This document shows positions 49,396 through 60,403 of a stretch of DNA of 64,000 bases, piece after piece. The stretch covers positions 2,978,501-3,042,500 of the forward strand of contig NC_092317.1 in the NCBI RefSeq assembly GCF_036785885.1, given 5' to 3'. The position numbers were made by a program, and so were the translations under genes. Position 1 is the first letter of the stretch. The number at the start of each line of letters is the position of its first letter. A model generated the notes under the pieces. That model searched no databases and had not been told where the DNA came from. It saw nothing but the letters and a program-made list of their open reading frames with translations. The DNA comes from Coffea arabica. Lineage: Eukaryota; Streptophyta; Magnoliopsida; Gentianales; Rubiaceae.

Positions 49396-52300
49396 ATGAA
49401 ATTATCATCTCATCATTTCCGCTCTCTCTCTTCCTCGGGCCTGCCCATGGCTAAAATGGATCCCGGGTCAAACTCTCTTATGTGGTTCCGAAAGGGTCTT
49501 CGGATCCACGACAATCCAGCTCTCGAGTACGCTGCTAAAGATTCCAAGCATGTATACCCGGTTTTCGTGATCGACCCGCGCTATATGGAGCCCGACCCAA
49601 CAGCATTCTCCCCGGGTTCAGCTCGTGCTGGTCTGAACCGGATTCGTTTCCTACTGGAAAGCCTCACTGATCTGGATAAAAGTTTAAAGAATCTCGGTTC
49701 GCGATTATTGGTGCTCAAGGGTGAACCAAGTGAAATAGTGATTCATTGCTTGAAGGAGGTAATCATTTTTTTTCTTTTGGGGTTAACTTCTCAAATGTCA
49801 AGTCGTCTGCTTTTGCTACTTATGAATTAATATTGGCATTATCAATTCAGAATTGTGGTTAGTACCTGTGGCACCGACAATGGTTTTTTTTTTTCCCCGG
49901 GACTTGAATGTTTACTGAAGTATAATGTAGGCCTAAAACTGGGTACCAGGACGAGTTTTGAGGCCCTTAGAAATGGGTAGTCAAAAAGAGCTTAAAATTT
50001 TGTCTTTAGTATAGTTATGTGATGATTCTGTAATTTCTGATGATGGTTCTGTTTCTTTGGAGGTTCAAGTGGAACATAAACAAGCTATGCTTTGAATTTG
50101 ATACAGAACCATATTATCAAGCTTTAGATGATAAGATCAAGGTGAGAATTCTTCCCTGGATGAAGAATGGTCGGGACACCTCTGCTGCTTATAGCTCTTG
50201 ATTCATTGAAATCTTCAGCATGTTTTAATGCTTGCAGTGCGAATATGGTAATAGATGTATAACATTTCCTTTGACAGAGCTATGCTTCTTTAGTTGGTAT
50301 AGAGATATTTTCTCCAGTGAGTCATACACTCTTCAATCCTGCAGAGATCATCCAGAAGGTAATTAAGTCACTGATAAAGTTGATACAACTTTAGACAAGC
50401 TAATTCTTTTCCTCCTTTTCACCTGAGAGTATTTAACCGGATAATTTCCTTCCTATATGTATTTGTCTTGTGCATTCCTGCTGAACATACTTGTTGATAC
50501 CACATTTTTCAAGAGATTTTTGTTAAAATATTTTCTGATTTCATTTCACTGTCTCTTGGTCCATCTGCTCAATTTGAAATCAAAGAATGGGGGGACACCA
50601 CCTTTAAGCTATCAATCGTTTATCAAAGTTGCTGGTCAACCCTCCTGGAGTTCATCTTGCCTTTCAACTTCGCTTTCTTGTCTTCCTCCTCCTGGAAATC
50701 TTGGGAGTTGCACCATCTCTGAAGTTCCATCATTAAATGACCTTGGTTACGAGGAAAGTGAAGAGGTAGGACGTTATGAACTTCTTAAGAGGCCTTCACA
50801 GATGAACATCTTCTAAGAAATACTATTCAGCAGGATGAAAGGACTCCTATTAGAGGTGGTGAATCAGAAGCTTTGAGGCGACTGAGTGAATCAATTGCTG
50901 ACAAGGTTGGCTGGCATTACCATTGTCTCAACTCTCAAATACATAGGATGGCTAGCTTCTTTTATTTATTTGGCTACCTTGCACATGAATGGAAAAATAT
51001 TTTCCAATATTCCTGTGTTGACAATGTCTCCCCTCACCTGTCTTTGTCTTGCTTTATCTGGCATATTGATTGATTACGTTGAAAAGCAGTACCAGGAAAA
51101 CGTTTGTTCTCCGTACGTTGTAATGTGTCCCTTTCTAACTCGAACACTATGAATACATGGTTCATCCTATTTTGTGTTTGTTGCACTATTATACTAGTAG
51201 TTCCAGCTGTCTCTGATTAAGTTTTTCTTTCTGGTACATTTCCATTTGATCATTGAACAACGCATGTTTCTTAGGACTGGGTAGCAAACTTTGAGAAACC
51301 CAAGGGGGATCCATCTGCATTTCTAAAACCAGCTACAACTGTTTTGTCACCGTACTTGAAAGTAAGTACAAAGCACTGGATTGATGTTCGGTCATTTGTC
51401 CCAAGTATTCTAATCTATTACCCTCCTCTTGCAATTTTGTTGGAAGTTCGGTTGTCTTTCACCCAGGTACTTCTACCAGTGCATTCAGGAAGTTCAGAAA
51501 AATGTTAAGAGGCACACGTCTCCACCAGTTTCCCTTCTTGGACAGGTCAGCTTACAGATGCTTCTTCAAATTTTACTCCCCTCATCTGACTGGCTCATCA
51601 ACTTCTGCAGTTACTGTGGCGAGATTTTTTCTACACAGTTGCTTTTGGCACCCCCAATTTCGATAAGATGCGTGGAAATAGAATATGCAAGCAGGTAATA
51701 TAACTAAATGCCCAACCTTTTTTGTCTCAGCAAAATTTGGGCGCGTAAAGTGTGGGAGCTGTGCAGCTCTGAGTTTGCTTTTGGTCGATGATTTAAATCT
51801 TAATGCCTTCAAGCTTGCTGGCAAAAATGAAGGATGGGATTGTGAATGTTGTGACTGTGTGTGTGTGTGTGTTGGGGGGGGGGGGGAGGGAGGGAGAGTC
51901 TCCCCTTAAGTATATTGACAAACATATGGTCCTTTTTTAAAAAACCACAATTTAGTCTGTACACAAATAGTTTCATGTTACATTAATATACGTGCAATCA
52001 GCTAGAAAATGCAGAAATTCAGGAATAGTTCTATGCTATAATTGATCATTTCTCTTAATTAGGGAGAGCGGCTTTAAACAATGTAATATCTAGGCTGGGA
52101 ATCCAATAAATATTAGTATAGTGATCTCCAGATGAGGAAATGAATGGAGAAATTGAAGAGGGATTCAATGATCTAAAGACTAGAAGAATATTTGCATACT
52201 CTGGTGGCCAATTTTTTTAATATTAGTTAATTCAGTGATTTGATAATTGTTAAGACCTTTAAAAATTCTGAAATTCACGTTTGGTAAGTATGTTTCTCAT

Positions 52301-54219
52301 ATTCCAGAAGACTGGAAGTTGGTATTGTTAGCCTTATAACATTTGGTTAGTGCCAATTACTTTTATGCTAGGAAGGTTAGTCTTCGTGCTTACAAATGAT
52401 CTTTTGATATTTGACATAGATACCATGGGATAGCAATGATGAGCTGCTAGCAGCTTGGAGAGATGCAAGGACAGGTTTTCCCTGGATTGATGCCATTATG
52501 GTTCAGGTAAAGGTTCAGATTTGGAATTCCTTGATTGTTAGAGACTCTGTTACTAGAGATTTATCCAAATTTCAGATTACACCATAGTACTATATCTAAG
52601 TCTCGTATAAAATTGCTACAGCTTCGGAAGTGGGGTTGGATGCACCATCTTGCAAGGCATTGTGTTGCTTGCTTTCTAACGCGTGGAGATCTGGTAATAG
52701 ACTTCAACATTAAGTGGCAATACAGTTTACCCTTACCATTTTTTTGTCTGACATGCTTGTGCTGACAGTATGTGCATTGGGAGAAAGGCCGTGATGTCTT
52801 TGAGAGACTTCTTGTTGATTCAGATTGGGCAATAAATAATGGGAACTGGTTATGGCTGTCATGTTCATCCTTTTTCTACCAGGTATGGTTCACATTTCTC
52901 AATTTATCACTCGCATGTCATGATTGTCTTATTTGAGCTACCCAGCTGATGACCAGAAGGTTAACAAGCATTCCAAACTTGATGAGATCAAGTGATCCAA
53001 AAAAAAAAAAAGATGGGAAAATGTTCAAATAGTTGAACAAATATTGGCAGTTCAGATTTTTGAACAATTTTTCTGGATCAATAATTTGGTGAAACCACAG
53101 AGTTGCAGTCAGTATGTGTAAATGCAGACTGGGTTCTTTGTAGTTCCACAAAGTTTCTATGAACTACTACTAGTAGCATTCTAATGTAACTGTCTTTTGC
53201 AGTATAACCGCATTTATTCTCCTATCTCTTTTGGGAAAAAATATGATCCCAATGGCAATTATATTAGGCATTTTCTTCCTGTGTTAAAAGGTATGTTAAA
53301 CATGAATGACTTCTTGGTTTATTTACTTGCTTTAGCCAGTCTCAGAAACTGTAAACTTCATTTCTACGTGCAGATATGCCAAAGGAGTATATTTATGAGC
53401 CCTGGTGTGCTCCTCTAAGCATCCAAACTAAAGCTAAATGCATAATTGGAAAGGATTATCCGAAACCAGGTCAGAGTCTTGCCTATATGCTTTCCCGCTT
53501 CTGTCTGACTGCCCATATCTGCCGCGGTCTGCTTTGGGACTCCAGCTACAGTTTTTTTTTTTTTTTCTCGAGCATCATTTTAATTGCTCAAATATGGAAA
53601 GCAACCAACCCATTCTTCAGAAAGGCCATGAACATATCTCAAATTTGAAGTTTCTTAGTGCTTTGCTTTAAATCCTGAGCAATTGCTTCCCTGATTCATC
53701 TTCTTCGAATCATTTTCATGGACTTTCATTTGAGAAAGTTAGAATGATCATTAATTTACGAGTTATGCAAATGTACCCAAAATGAACGGGGAACAAAGCT
53801 GGTTCCTGGAATGACTTCGTCTTCCAAATCAGTTCTGTGAAATGTTCAAGTTCTCGTACATAGCATAAAAGATACGTCTCTAGTAACATCAAACTGCTCA
53901 TCATTCAAACTACTGTATTTTCTCTTTCCAATTTTCTTATGCTAGTTTGTTTAGTTACTTTCAAGCTTAGTTTTGGATTGCACCAAGTCAAAAGAATGGT
54001 ATGTTCTGCATATTTTACTGGAGTTCTTGTCTTGCAGTGGTTTCCCATGATTCTGCAAGCAAGGAATGTCGAAGGAGATTAGCTGAAGCATATGAGTTAA
54101 ACAAAAAACAAAATGGCACGGTGAGTGAGGAAGATCTGAAGAAGTTGAGAAGAAAACTGGAGGAAGATAAGATCCAAGAGTCCAAATCAAAAAGATTAAA
54201 ACAAAAGTCGATAGGTTGA
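49396..54219 (+). CDS. UVR3: (6-4) DNA photolyase UVR3 (558 aa, 14 exons)
   Basis: Exons are 49396-49758, 50070-50141, 50278-50358, 50586-50765, 50834-50905, 51275-51361, 51447-51545, 51611-51694, 52420-52506, 52622-52693, 52769-52882, 53203-53290, 53374-53469 and 54038-54219, in frame throughout. The protein has an N-terminal photolyase domain ([19 protein letters not shown]), then the FAD-binding helical domain. That domain contains [13 protein letters not shown], the catalytic [19 protein letters not shown] with His at about 384 and 388, and [20 protein letters not shown]. It repairs UV-induced (6-4) photoproducts using blue light. The tail is a basic, charged helix ([15 protein letters not shown]). 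Two starts are possible: the ATG at 49396 gives a Ser/His-rich 17-residue extension, and the ATG at 49447 (MAKMDPGS) gives 541 aa. The related Arabidopsis protein also has an extended N-terminus. Confidence 0.97.
51856..51895 (+). repeat. (GT)n and G-run in UVR3 intron 8
   Basis: A short GT repeat is followed by about 13 G, then AGGGAGGGAGAG. On the sense strand this has four or more G-tracts and could form a G-quadruplex in the intron. Confidence 0.8.
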
Positions 54220-55700
54220 GGTCAAGATTAATTTCATGTTAGCAGGCAGGAAAATAACGCTGAAGGATTAATGATAGAGTTGTACTATGATCACCTTCAT
54301 GGGAGGAAAGAAAAAGGCATCTTTTTTGTGATCCCTTGATCAGAAGCCGGATACCAATGGAAGCTGCAGTAACCATCTTCGGCAATGAATCTCGGTGGTA
54401 ACATTTGATTGCTTGGGCTTTGATTTCAGCAGATAGGTTCTCTTTAATCCAAAATCTATCTGGATTCTATAAATGTCTAGTACCTTTAAATTGGAAACAC
54501 GACTCTCATCAATAGTTCTCTGCAGTGGATTTAGGAATTTATGCGTATTATGCTGGCACAAACTAATGTCCTTCAATTAGCTATTATAAAGCCATTGCTG
54601 ATATAGACCAACAAAAATCGGTCTGGCAAATCTTCTCTTTGTGCCTGTCCGTAACCTGTTATTTACCAGCAGGTCTAATGATCGATTCTCCTGTGTTACT
54701 TTACTGTGTATTTTTGGAGCAAGGTTCTACACGGCTTTAGGAGATTAGTCTAGTCGAAAGGTTGGAATACTCTTAAGCGAAAAAAAAAAGATCTTCTCTT
54801 TGTGATTTATTAATACATTGTTCACGGTAAGAAATCTTGTTGACGTCCTACATGATGAAATTCTTGAACTATCCTCATCCTATATTCTGAAAACCAACCA
54901 ATTATTCCCGGCTTCCAGCATTGGTAGCAAAGAAGATTAGATTGCCTCTGAGATGTTCCTCATTCTCCTTCTCAATGGCATCTCTGTTTATGCGTTACTG
55001 TCAACAGAATTAATGCACTGAAAATTTCCTCCCCGGTAGACAACATGGCCAGGCCTTTCCGTCGAGCTCCAACTTCCAAAATGTAGAATGCGCCAATAAC
55101 CACGATTATGGCCCTTTCAAAAAGAAAGTCCAGGTAAATACTTCCCCGAAGGACTAATATATCGTCAGAAAATTCAGGCATTAGAATTCATTAATCACGT
55201 AAAAATTTCTGGCCAATTTAGTCATTTCATTTTAGAATACAACTCATCATGAGATATAAATGTGTGATATTAACATATAAATGTAATTAAGAGTTAATAA
55301 AATATCAGTCGACCTGTATTCTGATATTTTATTGCGCTCAATGCTTGATTATAATACGCAATTTTTTCTCAAAAAAATTTTTGTGGCATCTTTCAAAATA
55401 TGCAAAGTATCAAATGGTTTGAGTTTCTAGGATTATATATTGCTTTGAAGCAAAATTAGGGGAATAAAAGAAAGGAAAATAGGGAGAGAAAGGAATGATT
55501 TCTTTTTTTTTTTGCTTTTTGCCATATTTTGACTTAACAAGGTTAGTTTAGGAATTTCAGCAGAGAGAGCCTGCACACGCGCAAAAACTTGTGGCACGAG
55601 CGAGTCAAACCCCAGAGAGGGAGCAGTGCCGCAGCCTCTGGCAGGCTACCCATCCCTTCGGCCAGCGAGAGCGAGTACCGCTCTCTCCGCACTCTTGACC
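54220..55700. other. Spacer between UVR3 and COX5b
   Basis: UVR3 3' flank, then AT-rich DNA and the COX5b upstream region. The minus-strand frames at 54340-54576 and 54972-55181 have no recognisable domain. Confidence 0.5.
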
Positions 55701-55719
55701 TGGGCTCTCTCTAAGCCCA
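55701..55719. promoter_or_regulatory. Paired site II-type elements upstream of COX5b
   Basis: TGGGCT (55701-55706) and AGCCCA (55714-55719, its inverse) lie about 150-170 bp before the ATG. Site II elements (TGGGCY) bind TCP factors and are established regulators of nuclear genes for plant respiratory proteins, COX5b included. Confidence 0.6.
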
Positions 55720-55842
55720 AGCGTTTTCATTTCTCCAAATTCGCCGAAACAAAAGAGACTTTCTACGAACAAACAGTGATAAAAAAGAAGCCAAAAACCT
55801 CGTTTTACCTATCCACTGGGGCGACCTGAGATCGGACCGACA

Positions 55843-55850
55843 AAACCCTA
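55843..55850 (+). promoter_or_regulatory. Telo-box in the COX5b leader
   Basis: AAACCCTA lies 20 bp before the COX5b start codon. Together with the site II pair it makes the promoter layout common in plant housekeeping genes for ribosomal and mitochondrial proteins. Confidence 0.5.
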
Positions 55851-55869
55851 GCTCAACCACTGAAGAATC

Positions 55870-58800
55870 ATGTGGAGAAGACTAGTCTCTTTGCAGCTCA
55901 AAACTTTGTCTATTCCTCGATCGGTTCCTAAGCCCCATCGATTCACCGCCGCCGGTGCCGTCTCTTCATCTCCGGAGTCATTTCGGCCATCCGTCACCCT
56001 CTTCTCTTGCCAGTTCTCCACTGAAACTGGTATGCTTCCATCCAAGCCCTAATTTTTCAGTCGGATCTTCTATTCACCCTCTGATTACTACCAGGCATTT
56101 TCCTTCTACATTTGTGCGCGTTCATAAAGCCTTTGTTTGTGATTGAATGGAGAAAAGAGTGAAACTTGTGTTGAATTTTGTTTGGTGTAGCAAATGTGGC
56201 AACGAAAAAGACAGTTGAGGATGTAATGCCGATTGCGACTGGTCATGAGCGCGAAGAGCTTGAGGCTGAGCTTGAAGTGAGACTCTTTTTTACAATTCCT
56301 TTTATTTATTATTATTTTTTTTTTGTAGAAAGTCAGTTATTGTTGGCTTTATTATTTTAAAGGGACATATTTGAGGTTCTGAAATTCTGCTGTTGAGTGT
56401 AATTTATTGATAGGTGTCATCTATGGTTGATAGTTGTTCTATTTTTTGTGATTAGGGAAAGGATATTCTGGCAATCAACTATCCCGTTGGTCCTTTTGGT
56501 ACAAAGGTCAGTCTCATGTTTTTGCTTTCAAGTAATTTTTTCAGCTTATCTCATTGTTTTTGGTTAAGCTGTAGTTGCTTATATTGCTATTGTTGTTATT
56601 CAAGGATTGAAATGCTGGGATTGGCTTCGAATTAGCTAGTCTGTACAACACTTACTGGTGGCTCTGAATTAACAAAAGAATTATTGTGGCATGGTATATG
56701 TAGGATGCCTTATTGGTCTAGGTGAATATAAAATAAATTATAACTTATTCATCTGTCAAATACATTTTTAATTATTGTTAGAAGTAAGACTCGTTTAAAT
56801 TCCTTGAACCAGTGGTTCCATACCTGCTTAGCACTGTTTCCGATGTTCATTCGTATTTTTGTTGTTTGTGTTAGCACAGCATTGATTAAAAATGGCTTGA
56901 CTTGATTCCATTATATTTAAGAACCAGTGAATCATCTTTAAAGAAATTTACTTGCTGTAGATGTGAGATGACCTTGAAGTGATTTTAAATAATTGAATAT
57001 GTGCTTGGTAACTGTTCAAACATGGCAAAACTGTGAATAGTAGTGATATTGATGCAGATCTTGATTTATATTCAGAACTATGTATTGGAGTTCTTTTACT
57101 TAGCTATTGCTGTCTGTTCATCAATGTCAAATGTGGTGGGTTTTCGGCTGAAGGGGTGTTCATTTAAACTTTAACAAAAGGTATGAATGTAGTAAATTTT
57201 GGTCTGCAATCCTACATTGCATCCTTATACATTACATTGTGGTCTGATGCCATGTCTCCCATGATTAGAAGCTCATTGTCCTTGATCTATTCTGAGACCC
57301 TTGGAACTTTATTGCAATTGTCTTTAAGAGTTCCACAGCTTTCAAACTGCAAATCTAGTGGAATTGAAGTTGCTGCTTGGGTAATAGAAATTTCCTTAAT
57401 TCCAAGAGTAGCATTGCAATCATGTGATGGAAATGAAGTTGCATGGGTAAATGTGACCATCTAGCTTATACCAAATAGTTAGGATAATGACTTGTTAATT
57501 TGGTTTATGTAGTTTGCCGGAGTTACGTTCTACATATTTGCTTATAATCTTTGATGAAGATTAGGTACTGTTATTGGGTTAATGTGAGTGAGTGGACCTA
57601 ATCTACCCAGTTAACACTGATTATGATTAGAGAAATCTGTGTTTTAATAACTTGTTCTTTCCTTTTCATGTCATATGTAATGAATGAATGAGAGGCCCTC
57701 ACAAAAGCTGTCCCAATTGATGGGATATGCAAGGAAGGTTGGGGTTAGGGGGACTATGCAAGGAGACAGTTGTTCTGAGCAGTTAAGCCAGAAAGAGGGG
57801 AAGAAAGAAAGGGGCTATCATAATTATATGCATTTCAAGCTTGATGAAGAGGGAAAGAAAGTTTTACTTAATTTTACATTGAAATTTATTAAGCCTAAGG
57901 AAATGGAAGGGTAGGCTGAGGGACTTAGGAGCTTTCACTTGTCTTTCACATTCAGTTATCCTCAGTTTAGTTGAAGCAGCTTTCACTTGTCTTTCACATT
58001 CAGTTATCCTCAATTTAGTTGAAGCGTATTTGATACTTAGTTTTGGGTTTTAGTTGAAAATCCATTATCCAATTCTGAAGTATAATCTTTAATAGTGTTC
58101 ATTGGCTGTTCAATTTAGAATCTGTCTTTGATGAATTCATTTGTGTAGCACTTGATTGTGTTCTATTTGTTTTGATGCTTGGAACTGTCAATATTGATGC
58201 AATTTTTGTGCCTTGCTCGCTTGCAGGAAGCACCTGCAGTCATTCAATCTGTCTATAACAAAAGAATTGTTGGATGCCCAGGAGGTGAAGGCGGTAAGTC
58301 CTTGTAACTTACCTCCTTTTTCAGTTTATGATGAACCAGTAATAGTCGATTCTCAAAATGGAAAGTCACGGAAAAGGAAGAATTTAAGTGAATTTTAATG
58401 CAGTTTCTCTAAGTTGTAATGTTCACTTCTGCATAATTTTATTGTCTTCTCCTTTAACAGAAGATGAGCACGACGTTGTATGGTTCTGGCTTGAGAAGGA
58501 TAAGCCGCATGAGTGCCCAGTGTGCTCACAATATTTTGTGGTGAGTAGCATGATAAATCTGGAATTGAGAATTTTAATATTGATTATATTTTGAAGCAGA
58601 TACGTGTGAAGATGTATGCTGACATGCAAATTTGAGTGCTTCTTTTGTCCACTTATTTGCATTGATAAAGACAGAGTAAAAGAAATTATTTGTTGTGGTT
58701 AGAATTAGTCAACTTGATGGGATCAGTTTTGATTTTTATGGTTAAGGAAATTAAGTAGCTTCTTGTTTCTCAAATTTTCCAAGGTCAACTCTAAAGGAAC

Positions 58801-59090
58801 GATTGAGTAATTTGCCCATCCTTTTGTCTGATACATTTATATGACCAATATAAAATTTTGTTGATGGTATGTCCAGGCCTTAGTTGCTATGATTAGCTTC
58901 ATCATGTGAAGACCGACATGTAAATGTAATGGATGGGATTACAAATGGGATTTTATTGGCTCCACAAGGACATGACTCCATGGCTTAGTTATTGTGGTTA
59001 ATTTGTTAAAAATATTTTTCTTGTACACAGTTAGAAGTAGTTGGTCACGGAGGAGATCCTGAAGGGCATTCTGATGATGAGCATCACTAG
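55870..59090 (+). CDS. COX5B: Cytochrome c oxidase subunit 5b, mitochondrial (167 aa, 6 exons)
   Basis: Exons 55870-56029, 56191-56276, 56456-56506, 58227-58293, 58461-58540 and 59031-59090 join in frame. The N-terminus (MWRRLVSLQLKTLSIPRSVP) is Arg/Ser/Leu-rich and acid-free, a mitochondrial presequence of about 50 residues. The mature part holds the subunit Vb core: GHEREELEAELEGKDILA, then APAVIQSVYNKRIVGCPG, then HDVVWFWLEKDKPHECPVCS and the acidic end HSDDEHH. Cys at about 116, 140 and 143 are zinc ligands. The fourth ligand of animal Vb (CxC) is replaced by PGG, as I recall for plant homologues. It is a peripheral matrix-side subunit of complex IV. Intron 3 is 1.7 kb, much longer than the others, and contains a 48-bp tandem duplication. 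Confidence 0.96.
57931..58026 (+). repeat. 48-bp tandem duplication in COX5b intron 3
   Basis: Units 57931-57978 and 57979-58026 both start GCTTTCACTTGTCTTTCACA. They differ at one inner base and at the last base, so the duplication is recent. Confidence 0.9.
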
Positions 59091-59640
59091 TCGGATTCTG
59101 CAATGAGCCGGCAAAAGAGATGATGAGAGGATCTAGCAAATTCAGCAGGATGTGAAAGCTTTGTGTTTTGTTCACTTCTGAAAAGTATGTTCTTCTGAAG
59201 GTTGCTTTGGCAACAATTGAGTCTGACAAATTTTTCTTTATACACTTTTTTGGTATTTTAAGCATGGGCTGGTCATCCATGGGAATTACGGACTCTTTGA
59301 CTTTTTTTTAGTGCAAGTCAAATAATCAATGGCTACAATTGGTTCATTTGTAATTGACATTGGTACTTTATGAGACGATCCATTGAAATTGAGGTGTCAT
59401 TAAATGGGAAAAAAAATAAAAGAGGAAAGGATGCAATCAAATCCACCTCCGAATTAAACCTTTCCCCAAAATCAGAAAGGACAAAGGAAAGGTTAAATGT
59501 GGAAAGAAAATGGGCCAATCGCAGACCTACTTTTGCAAGCCTAGGGAGTTGGACAAATCCTGATGCATTGCGGCTTAATGCTTATGTATGACCTTGGGAA
59601 TTGTTCATGTTTTGATGCATGGCGGCCTAATGCTTTTAAT
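59091..59640. other. COX5b 3' flank
   Basis: Presumed 3' UTR, then spacer. The frame at 59370-59591 is Lys/Arg/Glu-rich but matches nothing I know and is opposed by a frame on the other strand. Confidence 0.5.
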
Positions 59641-59795
59641 AACCCGTTTGGATTGTATGTTTTCTGGATAAGTTTTTTGATACATGTTTCTCTATGATTA
59701 TGATCTTTTAATATCACGCACTAGTCTCTGCAATATAGCGTTATACCTCAATCTTTTCCCACAAAAACTCCTGAAATACGCAATCCAAATGGCTA
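59641..59795. mobile_element. Putative small MITE, 155 bp
   Basis: The left end CCCGTTTGGATTGTATGTTT and the reverse of the right end (GCCATTTGGATTGCGTATTT) are inverted repeats. No target duplication could be read. Confidence 0.5.
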
Positions 59796-59891
59796 CCGTC
59801 TTATTTAGTCATCTTATAAGCTTTCTGACTCAGACTCTGGTAGAAATTCAACAGTGTCGGAGCTACTAGGAAAACAAAGGTGGGGTGCGGC

Positions 59892-60395
59892 TAGGCCTGT
59901 CAATAGGTCGGGTCTAGATCCGGATCCGAACCGGATCTGTGAAATTATTGCGGGTATGGGTAGAGATTTAATTTCGTTTCCCGTATCCGGATCCGGATCC
60001 GTTTTGTCAAACAAAAAACGGGTCGGATACGGAATATAGTATTCCGACCCGTATTAGATCCGGATCCCGATATAAATGAATTAATAATTTTAAAAATATA
60101 TATTTATCAATATAATTTGATTAGGGTGATGTATTTGAGTAAAGTCAATTTGATTTCTTTTCTTATTTGGTTTTTTCTTTGCATTAGTTAGAAATTAGTT
60201 TACAAATATATTTTTTCCTCATTTTTATTAGAAATTATAAATTTTGCTAAATTTGTTCGGGTAGACCCGACCCGGATCCGGAACATAGAATAAAAGACCC
60301 GTCGGATAAACGGGTCGGATCCGGGTCGATATAGTAATTTGGTCCGAGTCCGGAATAATGAATTCTGGCCCGGATCCGGCCCGTTGACAGCCCTA
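59892..60395. mobile_element. hAT-type MITE, 504 bp, with 8-bp target duplication
   Basis: The ends TAGGCCTGTCAA and the reverse of the right end (TAGGGCTGTCAA) are inverted. Perfect GGTGCGGC copies flank it (59884-59891 and 60396-60403), the 8-bp duplication of hAT elements. The subterminal regions are packed with GGATCCGG, GGGTCGG and CGACCC words in both orientations, like transposase-binding arrays. The centre is AT-rich and non-coding. Confidence 0.9.
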
Positions 60396-60403
60396 GGTGC
60401 GGC

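Noticed and set aside
57183-57914. Two frames in COX5b intron 3
   Set aside because: No domain or splice context. The intron is bounded by good sites, and flanking exons join in frame without them.
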